Of a stretch of 64,000 nt of DNA, positions 30,110 to 40,716 are shown in pieces. Position 1 is the first letter of the stretch. Every line of letters starts with the position of its first letter. Below the pieces are notes generated by a model. That model had not been told where the DNA came from and did no database searches. It saw only the letters and a program-made list of their open reading frames with translations. This stretch comes from Alphaproteobacteria bacterium (GTDB lineage Bacteria > Pseudomonadota > Alphaproteobacteria > Micropepsales > Micropepsaceae): contig CANJBZ010000006.1 of NCBI GenBank assembly GCA_947473475.1, positions 57,692 through 121,691 of the forward strand, in the 5' to 3' direction. Both the position numbers and the translations under genes were made by a program.

Positions 30110-30150
30110 ATCACTACCCCAACGCGGATCCGCAAGGGGGAGGTGACTAA
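30110..30150. repeat. Internally deleted fragment of repeat family A
   Basis: atcactaccccaacgcggatccgcaagggggaggtgacta joins the two outer ends of the element. Confidence 0.65.
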
Positions 30151-30241
30151 TGACGTGTTGGTTGCCGTTAGCGAGTAGCGCGGGCGGATAGACCGCCCCC
30201 TCACCCTAACCCCCTCCCCCGCGGGGGGAGAGGGAATCTGA

Positions 30242-32923
30242 TCAGAACTGTTTCAGCAGGCGTTCGATGTAGTCGAGTTCTTGCGGCAAACGCCCGGCTT
30301 CGCCTGCGCGTTTGCGCAGTTCTTCGAGGATTTCTCGCGCCCGGGCCAGATCGGATTGGTCCGGAATCTTGAGCGACCCGCCTGCCATGGAGCCCGCTTG
30401 ATCCAGCGGCCGGCCTAACGGATCGGTGCGCTGGGCGTTCTGCTGGTCGCCGCCCTGGCCGGGCTGCTGCCCGTTGGCGGTGATGATATTCTTTGCCAGC
30501 TCCTGGGCGCTGCTGCGGAGCTGGTCCAGCGCACGCTGTTGCGCGTCTCCCGCCCCCCTAAGCTGGTTGCCCTGCAGGTTGTTCTGCGACTGGCCCATTT
30601 CGCGGCTGGCTTGATCCAGGGCGCCCGGCGTCTGCACGCCGTTCTGAGCTAAGCCCTGAATGATCTTATCCAACTGGCTGCGCAGGCCCTGCTGGTCCTG
30701 GGCAAGCGCATTGGGGTCGGTCCCGCCGGGCATCTGTCCGCCCGGTTGTCCCTGTCCTGGCATCGGCTGGCCGTTCTGACCAAACTGGCCTTGCCCCGGC
30801 CGCTGACCGCCCTGGCCACCCTGGCCGCCCTGGCCCATTTGACCTTGGCCCTGTTGGCCCTGGCCTTGCTGGCCCTGCCCCTGCTGGCCCTGGCCTTGTT
30901 GACCTTGTCCCTGCTGCCCTTGCTGACCGCGCTGGCCCTGCTGACCCTGCTGGGCGCGGAAGGTGCGGTCCATCAATTGGCGCTGCTGGCCCATCAGATT
31001 GCCGAGGCCCTGGAGCGCGTTGTTCATCGCGTTCTCCTGGGGCGTGCCCTGCTGCTGGCCCTGTTGGCCTTGCTGCCCCTGTTGTCCGGGCTGGCCGCGG
31101 CCTGCGACCATCTTCATATTTTCCATCATCTGCATCAGCTGCGCCAGCATTTGACGGGCCAGATCGCGGTTACCGGTCCGGGCCAGATCTTCGATGGCTT
31201 TGAGCAGGTCCTGCAGATCGCGCTGATTCATGGCGCGCGCGTTGGGCGGCATTTGCCCCATCTGCTGCTTGCCCTGCTGCGCGTTGCGCGCAAGCTGCTG
31301 CATATAGCGGTTCATCGCCTCACGCAGCTTGTCCATCAGCGCGCGGATTTCCTCATCCGGGGCGCCGCGCTCAAGCGCGTCCTGAAGCTGCTCCTGAATC
31401 TTCCGCAATTCCTCGGCAGCGTTGGCCAGATCGCCGTCTTCAATGGCGAGCGCCATATCCCACATGAAGTTCTGCGAGGTCTTGAAACCTGGGTCGTTCT
31501 TGGGCGCGGACAGCCGGTAGTTCAGCGCGCGCAGCGCGAGATAATTGCTGTAATCGTCTTTGTAGAATTGCTGCGGACCCATGGCCAAGGCATCTAGCGC
31601 GGTCTGCACGCGTTCGCGCGAGGGCTCGCCGTCAACCGCCAGCGTCTTGCGCTGTTCGATGAGCGATTGCGCCAGCGGCTCGGTGAACACGCGCTGCGGC
31701 AGCTTGATGGTCAGCGGCGCCGACGATCCCTTATTGCCGGCGGCATCGGTCGCTTGCAGCGTAATATGGACGTTGGAACCGGCATAAGCATGCGCGGTCA
31801 GGTCGCGATAGACGGTGTCGGCGACGGTCTTGCCCGAGCCCGGAACCGGCAGTTCGACGACAAAGTTCTCGGCCGTCTTGATCTCTTGGCCTTTATCGTC
31901 CAGCGGACGAACCAGTGCCGCGGCTTTGACGACGCCATAATCGTCGGCGCCCTTGTAAGCCAGCTTGAGCGAGCCATTCTGCTGCGCGGCGGGCGTCTCG
32001 GAGAACGCAATCGTCGGCGCCTTATCGGGGATGATGGCGAAGCGATAATCGCCGTAAGCATGCGAGCCCAGCCGGATCGAGACATGCGATGCGGTGGTGA
32101 TGGTGAGCTTGGCTTCGTAGCCCGCGTCGCCTTTAACGAATTTCGGCTGGCCGCCCTTCGGCACCGGGCGCGCATCGATCGCCGGCCGGCTGCTGGTGCC
32201 GCGCAGACGCATCACCAGTGTGCTGTTGACCGGCGCCTGGATAACGCCATCCGACGTCAATACCGTTGTGTCGGTGAGCGAGCGCGGCGGCAGGCCGGTG
32301 TACGCAGGCGGGGAAACCCAGGCGACAAAGACGGAATTATCGACCGGATCGGCAAAGACCGGCAGCAGGCCCGAAATCAAACGATTGCCCGATTGCGGGC
32401 CGGCAATGATGAAGCCGACCGCAACGCCCAGCAGCACCGCGAAACGTAAGCCCCGCGGGTCGCGCTTGCTCATGCCCGGCGAAGGCAGGGCCAATCTCAA
32501 ATTCGAGGCGGAAGCGAGCAGGCGAACGACATGGGCGCGCCATAGACGTTCGGCGAGCGGATCGCCTTTACCGGCTGCGACAGTGTCCGTGCCTTCGGTG
32601 ATCGGTCGGTTCGGAAGCTTGCTGTCGCGTTCGACGCGGCGCGCGCCGTCTTCCCAGCGCGGGCTGCGGAACTTCGAGAAAGACCGCCAAAACACGTAGA
32701 GAAGGGCGGAGAAAAACGCGAGCAGCAGAACGGCATGAACGGCGCCCGGAACGATTCCGAAAAAGCCGACCAGCGCGAGAATCATCCCGATGCCGACAAT
32801 GCCCAAACCCGGCCACATAGCGGGCCAGATGCGTTCCCAAAGGACGATCAGCCGTGCAGTGGCGATAAAGCGTTCGGCCTTTTGGCGGCGCGCTTCCCGT
32901 TCGGTTTTGCTCTCAGTGCTCAA
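30242..32923 (-). CDS. TIGR02302/DUF4175 family membrane protein with Gln/Gly-rich region
   Basis: 893 aa; N-terminal TMs, long GQQGQQGQGQ region, C-terminal ILEELRKRAGEAGRLPQELDYIERLL. Confidence 0.88.
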   Translation of the reverse strand: MSTESKTEREARRQKAERFIATARLIVLWERIWPAMWPGLGIVGIGMILALVGFFGIVPGAVHAVLLLAFFSALLYVFWRSFSKFRSPRWEDGARRVERDSKLPNRPITEGTDTVAAGKGDPLAERLWRAHVVRLLASASNLRLALPSPGMSKRDPRGLRFAVLLGVAVGFIIAGPQSGNRLISGLLPVFADPVDNSVFVAWVSPPAYTGLPPRSLTDTTVLTSDGVIQAPVNSTLVMRLRGTSSRPAIDARPVPKGGQPKFVKGDAGYEAKLTITTASHVSIRLGSHAYGDYRFAIIPDKAPTIAFSETPAAQQNGSLKLAYKGADDYGVVKAAALVRPLDDKGQEIKTAENFVVELPVPGSGKTVADTVYRDLTAHAYAGSNVHITLQATDAAGNKGSSAPLTIKLPQRVFTEPLAQSLIEQRKTLAVDGEPSRERVQTALDALAMGPQQFYKDDYSNYLALRALNYRLSAPKNDPGFKTSQNFMWDMALAIEDGDLANAAEELRKIQEQLQDALERGAPDEEIRALMDKLREAMNRYMQQLARNAQQGKQQMGQMPPNARAMNQRDLQDLLKAIEDLARTGNRDLARQMLAQLMQMMENMKMVAGRGQPGQQGQQGQQGQQQGTPQENAMNNALQGLGNLMGQQRQLMDRTFRAQQGQQGQRGQQGQQGQGQQGQGQQGQGQQGQGQQGQGQMGQGGQGGQGGQRPGQGQFGQNGQPMPGQGQPGGQMPGGTDPNALAQDQQGLRSQLDKIIQGLAQNGVQTPGALDQASREMGQSQNNLQGNQLRGAGDAQQRALDQLRSSAQELAKNIITANGQQPGQGGDQQNAQRTDPLGRPLDQAGSMAGGSLKIPDQSDLARAREILEELRKRAGEAGRLPQELDYIERLLKQF

Positions 32924-34182
32924 GCCAGCCCGGAACCCGTTCCAGCGCGATAAGCGCCTCTAGCGTCAGCCGCGGTTTGACAACGAACCATTCCCGGCCG
33001 TTCACCAGGACCTCCGGTGCGGGTGGCCGAGCATTGTATGCGGACGCCATAACCGCGCCATAAGCGCCCGCCGTCATGATGGCTATCAGATCATCCCCCC
33101 GCATTTCCGGCAAGTCTCGATCTTTGCCAAAACAGTCCGCGGTTTCGCAGACCGGGCCGACGACGTCATAACGCCGGACCGGGGTTTCAGGGTGCGGTTC
33201 CACCACCGGCAGAATGTCGTGATGGGCGTCGTAGAGCGCGGGCCGGATGAGATCGTTCATGCCCGCATCCACGACCAGAAACGTCTTGGAATCGCCCGGT
33301 TTTGGATAGATCACGCGCGTCACCAGGATGCCCGCATTGGCGGCAATCAGGCGGCCCGGCTCCAGGATAAGCTGCACGTCCAGACCGCGTGTCGCGGCGG
33401 CAATCACGTCGCCATAAGCGTCCGGATCGGGCGGTGGCGTGTTGTCGAGCCGGTACGGCACGCCCAAACCGCCACCAAGATCGGCGCGCAAAATATTGTG
33501 ACCATCGCTCCGAAGTTCAGCGATCAGCGCCGCCACGCGGGCAAACGCCGCACGGAAGGGCGCCAGATCGGTGATCTGGCTGCCGATGTGGACGTCCACG
33601 CCGACGATCTCGATTCCCGGCAGCTTCGCCGCGCGGGCATAGGTTTGGCGGGCGCGCGACCAGGGAATGCCGAATTTGGATTCATAGGTGCCGGTGGTAA
33701 TTTTGGCGTGCGTCTTGGCGTCGACATCGGGATTGACGCGAATGGTCACCGGCGCGCGCATGTTCATGCTGACGGCGACTTCGCTGAGCGCTTCGAGTTC
33801 GGGTTCGCCTTCGACATTGAATTGATGAATGCCCGCTTCGAGCGCGAGGCGCATTTCCTCGCGGGTCTTTCCCACGCCCGAAAACACGATGCGCTTGGCT
33901 GGGATTCCGGCGGCGCGCGCCTTCATCAACTCGCCGCCGGAAACGACATCGGCACCGGCGCCGAGATTGCCCAGCGTTTTGAGCACCGCGATGTTGCCGT
34001 TGGCTTTGACGGAGAAGGCGACCAGCGAGCCTTTCGGCAGGGCCGCTGCAAAGACCTTGTAATGGCGGGTCAGGGTTGCCGTAGAGTAGCAGTAAAACGG
34101 GGTACCGACGGCTTCGGCCAGTTCCGGCAAAGAGACATCTTCGGCGGAAAGAATTCCGTTTTTGTATTGGAAATGATTCATG
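32913..34182 (-). CDS. lysA: diaminopimelate decarboxylase
   Basis: [33 protein letters not shown]...; start reassigned to 34182. Confidence 0.95.
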
Positions 34183-34378
34183 GACCTATGGTGTATGGGG
34201 ACGTTCTGCCGCCCGGCGAGCCCAAGGGCGTCGGCGGGCTGGATGGATCTTTCCGCGGATTGACCAGTGTTTGTTGCTGCGGCTGGATCATCTGCCCCAT
34301 GGGACGATCCAGACCGGTTTTCACGCCGCAAGCCGTAAGCGTCAGCACCGCGAGTGCCGCAGCGAGTTGGCGCATCAT
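34178..34378 (-). CDS. small LptM/YifL-like lipoprotein
   Basis: [23 protein letters not shown] lipobox; between argH and lysA. Confidence 0.65.
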   Translation of the reverse strand: MMRQLAAALAVLTLTACGVKTGLDRPMGQMIQPQQQTLVNPRKDPSSPPTPLGSPGGRTSPYTIGP

Positions 34379-35757
34379 CCGAGGCGCTCCTTCCAAAATC
34401 CGATTTGGTCCTTCACGCATTTGGGCGCTGTTCCCCCGAAGCTTCGCCGCGCATTCACGGAGGCTTCAAGCGACAGCACTTTATAGACATCCTCGCCGAT
34501 TTGGGGTTCGATTTTCTTCAATTCGTCGAGGGGCAGTTTATCCAGCGCAACGCCCAATTCTTCGGCGCGGCCAACGGCCTTTGCCGCGATGTGGTGCGCT
34601 TCGCGAAACGGCTTCTTCAGGTTGGAGACGACCCAGTCGGCGAGGTCCGTGGCTGTGGGATAGCCCTTCTCCGCCGCGCGGCGCATGGCGTCCTTGTTGA
34701 CGTGCAGTTCGGCAACCATCCCGGCCATCGCCGCGAAGGAAAGCTCCAGGGCGTCCGAGGCGGCAAACACCGGCTCTTTATCTTCCTGCAGGTCCTTGGC
34801 GTAGGCGAGACTAAGGCCCTTTACCACCGTGATTAGTCCGGTGAACGCGCCAAGCACGCGGCCCACCTTGGCGCGCACCAGTTCGGCGGCGTCGGGGTTG
34901 CGCTTCTGCGGCATGATGGATGAGCCGGTCGAGAAGGCGTCCGGCAAGCGGATGAAGCCGTACGCGGGGGAAGCCCACAGCACGATCTCTTCGGCCAGCC
35001 GCGACATATGGACGGCGGCGATCGAGGCGGCGGCGAGAAACTCCAGCGCGAAATCGCGGGCGGAGACGGCGTCCAGCGAATTGCGCATGGGTCCGTCGAA
35101 GCCCAGTCTCTTGGCCGTCATCTTGCGGTCGATCGGATAGGGCGTCCCGGCCAGGGCGGCGGCCCCAAGTGGCGACTCGTTCAGCCGCTTGGCGCAATCC
35201 AGAAAGCGGCCCCGGTCGCGCGCGGCCATTTCCACATAGGCGAGGCAATGATGTCCAAACGTAACCGGCTGCGCCGGCTGCATATGGGTGAAGCCGGGCA
35301 TGATCGTGTCGGAATGCCGTTCGGCCTGTGAGAGCAGCGCCTGCTGCAGGGCGTCCAGCCCCTCGTCGGCCTGGGCGCAGGCTTCGCGCACCCACAGGCG
35401 GAAATCGGTGGCCACCTGATCGTTGCGCGAGCGGGCGGTATGCAAGCGTCCGGCGGCGGCGCCGATCAGTTCGGCAAGCCGGGCCTCCACATTCATGTGG
35501 ATGTCCTCGAACTCGCGGCGGAAGGGGAATTTTCCGTCGGCGATTTCCTCGCGGATCGTGGCCAAACCTTTGCGGATTGTATCGGCGTCGCTTTTTTCGA
35601 TAATGCCGGTGGCGCCCAGCATGGCGGCATGGGCCTCCGAGCCGGCAAGATCTTGCGCGGCAAGACGCTTGTCGAAGTCGATGGAGGTGTTGATGTCCTC
35701 CATGATACTGGCGGGGCCACTCTCGAAGCGTCCGCCCCACATTTTGTTGGTGGTCAT
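34375..35757 (-). CDS. argH: argininosuccinate lyase
   Basis: [35 protein letters not shown] signature; start reassigned. Confidence 0.95.
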   Translation of the reverse strand: MTTNKMWGGRFESGPASIMEDINTSIDFDKRLAAQDLAGSEAHAAMLGATGIIEKSDADTIRKGLATIREEIADGKFPFRREFEDIHMNVEARLAELIGAAAGRLHTARSRNDQVATDFRLWVREACAQADEGLDALQQALLSQAERHSDTIMPGFTHMQPAQPVTFGHHCLAYVEMAARDRGRFLDCAKRLNESPLGAAALAGTPYPIDRKMTAKRLGFDGPMRNSLDAVSARDFALEFLAAASIAAVHMSRLAEEIVLWASPAYGFIRLPDAFSTGSSIMPQKRNPDAAELVRAKVGRVLGAFTGLITVVKGLSLAYAKDLQEDKEPVFAASDALELSFAAMAGMVAELHVNKDAMRRAAEKGYPTATDLADWVVSNLKKPFREAHHIAAKAVGRAEELGVALDKLPLDELKKIEPQIGEDVYKVLSLEASVNARRSFGGTAPKCVKDQIGFWKERLG

Positions 35758-35774
35758 ATTAGGAGCCTTGGACG

Positions 35775-36359
35775 ATGAACTCTCGCACGCGGGCAATCGC
35801 GATTTTGGCTGCAGGCCTTGGCGCCGCCGCTGTTGGGGCCGTCCTATACGGGATGATGGGCGGCAATGTCCACGCAAACGGGACGCCACCCGCGGTGCTG
35901 GACAAGATGAAACTGAGCGCAGGGAGTCCCGCCGCGCCCCCCATCGCCTTCAAGGATGCCGCGGGCAAAGAACTCAAGCTCGCCGATTTTCACGGCCGCT
36001 ACATGCTGGTCAATCTGTGGGCGACATGGTGCGGGCCCTGCATCAACGAGCTGCCCGAGCTTGCGAAGCTGCAAAGTCAGTTGCCGCAGGACCGCGTGAC
36101 GGTGGTGCCGGTCGATGTGCTGGAGCGGCTGGATGCGGAAAAACTCGGCGAGTTTCTGAAAATGCACGACGCCGCGGGCTTGCCGGTCTTCATCGACGCG
36201 GAACGCGCAACCCAGCGCGGATTCGTCGCCAACGAGCTACCGCTGACCGTGCTGATCGACGCCGACGGCCACGAAGTGGCCCGCGCCGCCGGTGGCCAGA
36301 AGTGGGCCGACCCAGCGGTGGTGGCGTATCTCAAGGCGATTTCCGCGCCGGCAAATTAA
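35775..36359 (+). CDS. tlpA: TlpA-like thiol:disulfide interchange protein
   Basis: [21 protein letters not shown] thioredoxin motif, N-terminal TM. Confidence 0.88.
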   Translation: MNSRTRAIAILAAGLGAAAVGAVLYGMMGGNVHANGTPPAVLDKMKLSAGSPAAPPIAFKDAAGKELKLADFHGRYMLVNLWATWCGPCINELPELAKLQSQLPQDRVTVVPVDVLERLDAEKLGEFLKMHDAAGLPVFIDAERATQRGFVANELPLTVLIDADGHEVARAAGGQKWADPAVVAYLKAISAPAN

Positions 36360-36362
36360 CAC

Positions 36363-36479
36363 TCACCATGGCCGGGCTTGACCCGGCCACCCCGCAGGCG
36401 AGCGTCCGCGAGCCAATGAATTTTTTGCGCCCGCAGACGCGTGCGCGCTGGGTGGCCGCCTCAAGGGCGGCCATGGTGA
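36363..36479. repeat. Imperfect inverted repeat of caccatggccg type
   Basis: caccatggccgggcttgacccggcc ... ggtggccgcctcaagggcggccatggtg. Confidence 0.65.
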
Positions 36480-36501
36480 TGGATGGGTGCGCTGTTGCGC
36501 T

Positions 36502-37377
36502 TCAGCGTGTTGGGACGGGTTTTTCGCCGCGGTAGTCGTAGAAGCCGCGGCCGGATTTGCGGCCCAGCCAGCCGGCTTCCACATATTTCACCAGCAGCGG
36601 GCAGGGGCGGTATTTGGAGTCCGCCAGACCTTCGTAGAGCACCTGCATCACGGACAGACAGGTGTCGAGGCCGATGAAGTCCGCCAGTTGCAGCGGGCCC
36701 ATTGGATGATTGGCGCCCAGCTTCATCGCGGTGTCGATCGCTTCCACGTTCCCGACGCCTTCATACAGCGTGTAGACGGCTTCATTGATCATCGGCAGCA
36801 GGATGCGATTGACGATAAAGGCGGGGAAGTCTTCGGCCTGCGCGGCCGTCTTGCCGGCGTGCCGCACCAGTTCAATGGCGGCGGAATAGGTCTCATCTTC
36901 CGTGGCGATGCCGCGAATGACTTCAACAAGCTGCATCACCGGGGCCGGGTTCATGAAGTGCAGGCCGATGAAGCGTTCGGGCCGGTCGGTTGAGGCGGCA
37001 AGCCGCGTGATCGAAATGGACGAGGTGTTGGTGGCCAGCATTGTCTTGGGGCCAAGCCGCGGACAGAGGTCCTGAAATACCTTGCGCTTGACCTGCTCGT
37101 TTTCGGTGGCGGCCTCGATGACAAGGTCGCGGTCCTTCATCGCATTGAGGTCCGCGGCCAGCGTGATGCGGTTAAGCGCCGAATCGGCGTCCGCTTGCGT
37201 GATGTGGCCGCGCGTCGCCTGCCGGTTCAGGTTGCGCTCGATCATGGATTTGGCCTTCGAAAGCGCATCGCTGTTGATGTCTTCCATCACAACGTCATAG
37301 CCGGCCAGGGCGCACACATGCGCGATACCGCTACCCATTTGCCCTGCGCCGATGATGCCAACTTTTTCGATCTTCAT
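36502..37377 (-). CDS. 3-hydroxybutyryl-CoA dehydrogenase
   Basis: KVGIIGAGQMGSGIAHVCALAGYDVV; RFIGLHFMNPAPVMQLVEVI. Confidence 0.92.
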   Translation of the reverse strand: MKIEKVGIIGAGQMGSGIAHVCALAGYDVVMEDINSDALSKAKSMIERNLNRQATRGHITQADADSALNRITLAADLNAMKDRDLVIEAATENEQVKRKVFQDLCPRLGPKTMLATNTSSISITRLAASTDRPERFIGLHFMNPAPVMQLVEVIRGIATEDETYSAAIELVRHAGKTAAQAEDFPAFIVNRILLPMINEAVYTLYEGVGNVEAIDTAMKLGANHPMGPLQLADFIGLDTCLSVMQVLYEGLADSKYRPCPLLVKYVEAGWLGRKSGRGFYDYRGEKPVPTR

Positions 37378-37421
37378 TTCATCCTACCGATGGTCTGGAC
37401 GCGGGATTACGCCCGTCGCCT

Positions 37422-38357
37422 TCACTTCTGGTCCAACGCTTTTTCAAGTTCGGGCAACGCCTCGAACAAATCGGCGACCAACCCGTAATCGGCGACACCG
37501 AAAATCGGCGCGCTTTCGTCCTTGTTGATGGCGACGATGACTTTGGAATCTTTCATCCCGGCCAGATGCTGGATCGCGCCGGAAATCCCAACGGCGATGT
37601 AAAGCTCGGGCGCGACGATCTTGCCGGTCTGTCCCACCTGACGGTCGTTGGGCACGAAGCCCGCATCGACCGCGGCACGCGAAGCGCCCACGGCCGCGCC
37701 GAGCTTGTCGGCGATGCGCTCGATCAGCACGAAATTGTCTTTGGATTGCAGTCCGCGTCCGCCTGAAACGATGATCTTGGCGCCCTGAAGTTCGGGGCGT
37801 TCGGAGCGGGAGAGATTCTCGCTGACAAATTGCGAGATGCCCGGATCGGCAGCGGCCGCGACCGGCTCAATGGCGGCATTCCCATCTTTCGCAACGGCCG
37901 TGAAGGCGGCAACCCGGACCGTGATGACTTTCTTGAAGCCCTTGGCTTCAACCGTCTGGATGGCGTTGCCGGCATAGATCGGACGGCGGAAAATGTCTGG
38001 CGATTCCACCGAAAGGATTTCGGAAATCTGTGGCACGTCGAGTTTGGCGGCGACGCGGGGCATGACGCCTTTGCCGTTAGCGGTCGCTGCCGCGAGAAGG
38101 GCGTCATAACCGGCGGCCAAGGACAGCACCAATTCCGCGACCGGTTCGGCGAGGAAGTGCGCGTAACGCGCGTCGTCGGCGACCAGAACCTTTTCCACGC
38201 CGCCGAGCTTTGCGGCTTGTTCGGCTACGGCGCCGCACGCTTGTCCGGCGACGAGGATATGGACCGGCTGCGAAATCTGCGCCGCGGCGGCAACGGTTTT
38301 GGCGGTGCCTTCGTCGAGCGCCAGGCCGTTGTGTTCTGCGATAACGAGGGAGGCCAT
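37422..38357 (-). CDS. etfA: electron transfer flavoprotein alpha subunit
   Basis: [45 protein letters not shown]. Confidence 0.95.
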   Translation of the reverse strand: MASLVIAEHNGLALDEGTAKTVAAAAQISQPVHILVAGQACGAVAEQAAKLGGVEKVLVADDARYAHFLAEPVAELVLSLAAGYDALLAAATANGKGVMPRVAAKLDVPQISEILSVESPDIFRRPIYAGNAIQTVEAKGFKKVITVRVAAFTAVAKDGNAAIEPVAAAADPGISQFVSENLSRSERPELQGAKIIVSGGRGLQSKDNFVLIERIADKLGAAVGASRAAVDAGFVPNDRQVGQTGKIVAPELYIAVGISGAIQHLAGMKDSKVIVAINKDESAPIFGVADYGLVADLFEALPELEKALDQK

Positions 38358-39103
38358 CAGATTACCCCCCGCTCGCGCAGCTTGCTCACCAATTCGGCCG
38401 CGGAGGCGACTTTGCCGCCGGCTTTGCGTTTTTCCGGCTCGCGCACTTCCAGAACCTTCAGGCGCGGCGTGGGATCGACGCCGTAATCGGCGACGGATTT
38501 CTCGGCGATCGGTTTTTTACGGGCCTTCATGATGTTGGGAAGGGAAGCATAGCGCGGCTCATTCAGCCGCAAATCCGTGGTGACGATCGCGGGGAGCGAC
38601 AGAGAAACCGACTGCAAACCGCCATCGACTTCACGGGTTACCGCGATGCGCCCGCCTTCAATGTCGATTTTGGCGGCGAACGTTCCCTGTGGCCAGCCCA
38701 GCAGGGCGGCCAGCATTTGCCCGGTTTGGTTGCAATCGTCGTCGATGGCCTGTTTGCCCAGGATAACCAGCTCCGGCTTCTCTTCGGCGCAGACACCCCT
38801 CAGGATTTTCGCCACCGTCAGCGGCTCCAACTCGCCGTCATGCTTCACCAGAATGGCCCGGTCCGCGCCCATCGCCAACGCGGTGCGCAGCGTTTCGCTC
38901 GCGCCCTGCGGGCCCACGGAGACGGCCACCACTTCCGTAGCAATGCCCTTTTCCTTGAGGCGCACGGCTTCTTCGACCGCGATCTCACAGAACGGGTTGA
39001 TGGACATTTTGACATTCGCCAGATCAACGCCCGTGCGATCCGCTTTGACCCGCACGGCGACGTTGAAATCGATCACCCGTTTGACGGGGACGAGAACTTT
39101 CAT
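38357..39103 (-). CDS. etfB: electron transfer flavoprotein beta subunit
   Basis: [47 protein letters not shown]; start reassigned to 39103. Confidence 0.95.
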   Translation of the reverse strand: MKVLVPVKRVIDFNVAVRVKADRTGVDLANVKMSINPFCEIAVEEAVRLKEKGIATEVVAVSVGPQGASETLRTALAMGADRAILVKHDGELEPLTVAKILRGVCAEEKPELVILGKQAIDDDCNQTGQMLAALLGWPQGTFAAKIDIEGGRIAVTREVDGGLQSVSLSLPAIVTTDLRLNEPRYASLPNIMKARKKPIAEKSVADYGVDPTPRLKVLEVREPEKRKAGGKVASAAELVSKLRERGVI

Positions 39104-39451
39104 CGTCTGAAGATGCCTTATGTTGGCAGGGCTTACGGCCCCCCGGCCGTGCGCGCCCGTCAAATTTGTGCGGCGCAATAACTAAGGGCGGGCGTGGGTC
39201 CTGTCAACGCAAGCAGCCGACTTGGCGCGGGCTTTCCCGAGCTGTTGTTGGCTGGTTTGGCGAATGCCAACCCGGCAGCGGCGTTCGGCTGGGAACCCGG
39301 AAGTCCCTGCACGTTAAGGAAACTTTCCCGCCAAATCGGCCCGGCAGCTTGCGCATAAGTGGCGGTTGAGGAGGCTGGCCCAGCCATTCCAACGGCGGTT
39401 TGCCGGCCGGATTGCGCCTTATAGTCGCTGGCCCGGTGGGGGGCGGGCGGC

Positions 39452-40348
39452 CTAAAAGTCCGGCCGCTCAGTGCTTGGGATAGCTGTCATGTGGCCCGAG
39501 TAAAACTCGAACGCGTTTTCGGCACAGACTTGTTCAACCCACTCGCCGCGAATCCGGCGGTAGGTCGCGGCCGCTGTCAGAGGGGCGGTCAGGACTTTGG
39601 GGTCTTCGATGGTGAAGGTTACCTGCAGGCCTTTGCCCATGTAGGTGGGATCGACGGTGACGTTGCCGCCTTGGCCGGCAACGCCATCCTGCTTCTGATG
39701 GCGCTCGGCGGCTTCCTTCGCCGTCTTGTAATCGACCAGCCGGTAGCGTTCCACTAGGTGGAGCGCATCGCTCCGGGGTGTTCCGTATCTGTCCATCACC
39801 GGCACGCGTTTTGTCTGCACCCCTACCGTATCGATGACCAGCGTGTCGCCTTCGTACTGGCCGATGGAATCGCCCCAGGCGCTCGGCATCACTTTGGGGG
39901 GATGCGACCCATTCAGCCGCACGCGCCGCACCTGATCGTCCTGATTGTAGAGCATGGTCAGGTGGTCCTTGGTTTGGAAAATCTCCACACCAAGCTGCAT
40001 GGCCAGATGGAAAGGCGGCGCGTAGGTCGCGCATTGATTGGACGGATCGGGAAAGTTTTCTCCCTTGGCGGAGATTTCGCCCGCGCGTTTAACCGCCGCT
40101 GCGGCTTCGAGTTTCAGGATCGGGTTGTTGTAATCGCCGACAAGGGCATTGGGATCGCCGATGCCGTTGGGTAAGCGGCGCGTATTGGTGATGGGCTGCA
40201 GGCCGCCCGGCACCGGCTCGAAGTTGAAGGCGTTGCGCCCCCAGCGGCCGGAAAAATCCGGAATGTTCTCAGCCGACACCGCAGGCCACGCGAATGCCGT
40301 GGCCGAAAGCGCCGCCCCCAAAATCAATTGCCGATATCCCAATGTCAT
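39452..40348 (-). CDS. secreted protein of unknown function
   Basis: 298 aa, signal peptide, PDFSGRWGR motif. Confidence 0.6.
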   Translation of the reverse strand: MTLGYRQLILGAALSATAFAWPAVSAENIPDFSGRWGRNAFNFEPVPGGLQPITNTRRLPNGIGDPNALVGDYNNPILKLEAAAAVKRAGEISAKGENFPDPSNQCATYAPPFHLAMQLGVEIFQTKDHLTMLYNQDDQVRRVRLNGSHPPKVMPSAWGDSIGQYEGDTLVIDTVGVQTKRVPVMDRYGTPRSDALHLVERYRLVDYKTAKEAAERHQKQDGVAGQGGNVTVDPTYMGKGLQVTFTIEDPKVLTAPLTAAATYRRIRGEWVEQVCAENAFEFYSGHMTAIPSTERPDF

Positions 40349-40689
40349 TGCGCGCGTCCTTTGCGGGCGGCGGAATCACGTATCGCAGATTCCGCCTCGA
40401 GCGTGATCGTATAAGCGACCTCATCGTCCACGGCGATCTGCTCTTGTTTACGCACCGCGGCTTTGAGCGGCAGAAGATACAAGCCGCTTTTATCGGGGAA
40501 GATTGAGGTCTTCCATTCGGTCTTCCCCAATTTCACGGTGACGGGAATCGAGCCCCAGCCGCGCCGCAAGCTGCCCATTTGCGTTGCTTTAAGCGCATGC
40601 GAGTTCTCTTCATCGACACTGATAAAATGCCACCCAGCCTTGCCGGGATACAGCCACACTTTCGACTTGAGCTTAAACGTCGTCTTCAT
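40345..40689 (-). CDS. DUF1905 domain-containing protein
   Basis: SKVWLYPGKAGWHFISVDEE...GWGSIPVTVKLGKTEWKTSIFPDKSGLYLLPLKAAVRK. Confidence 0.8.
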   Translation of the reverse strand: MKTTFKLKSKVWLYPGKAGWHFISVDEENSHALKATQMGSLRRGWGSIPVTVKLGKTEWKTSIFPDKSGLYLLPLKAAVRKQEQIAVDDEVAYTITLEAESAIRDSAARKGRAQ

Positions 40690-40716
40690 AGGCAGCCGAA
40701 CGCGCCATTCGCTCCG

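Noticed and set aside
30197-30237. cccctcaccctaaccccctcccccgcggggggagaggg as a terminator
   Set aside because: Looks like another common GC-rich intergenic repeat; no U-tract, so not called as terminator.
30746-31597. 283-aa plus-strand Leu/Ala-rich ORF resembling a membrane protein
   Set aside because: Shadow of the Gln/Gly-rich repeat of the TIGR02302 gene on the minus strand.
33192-34700. 502-aa plus-strand ORF opposite lysA and argH
   Set aside because: Spans the opposite strand of two recognised genes; composition is that of a GC-skew artefact.
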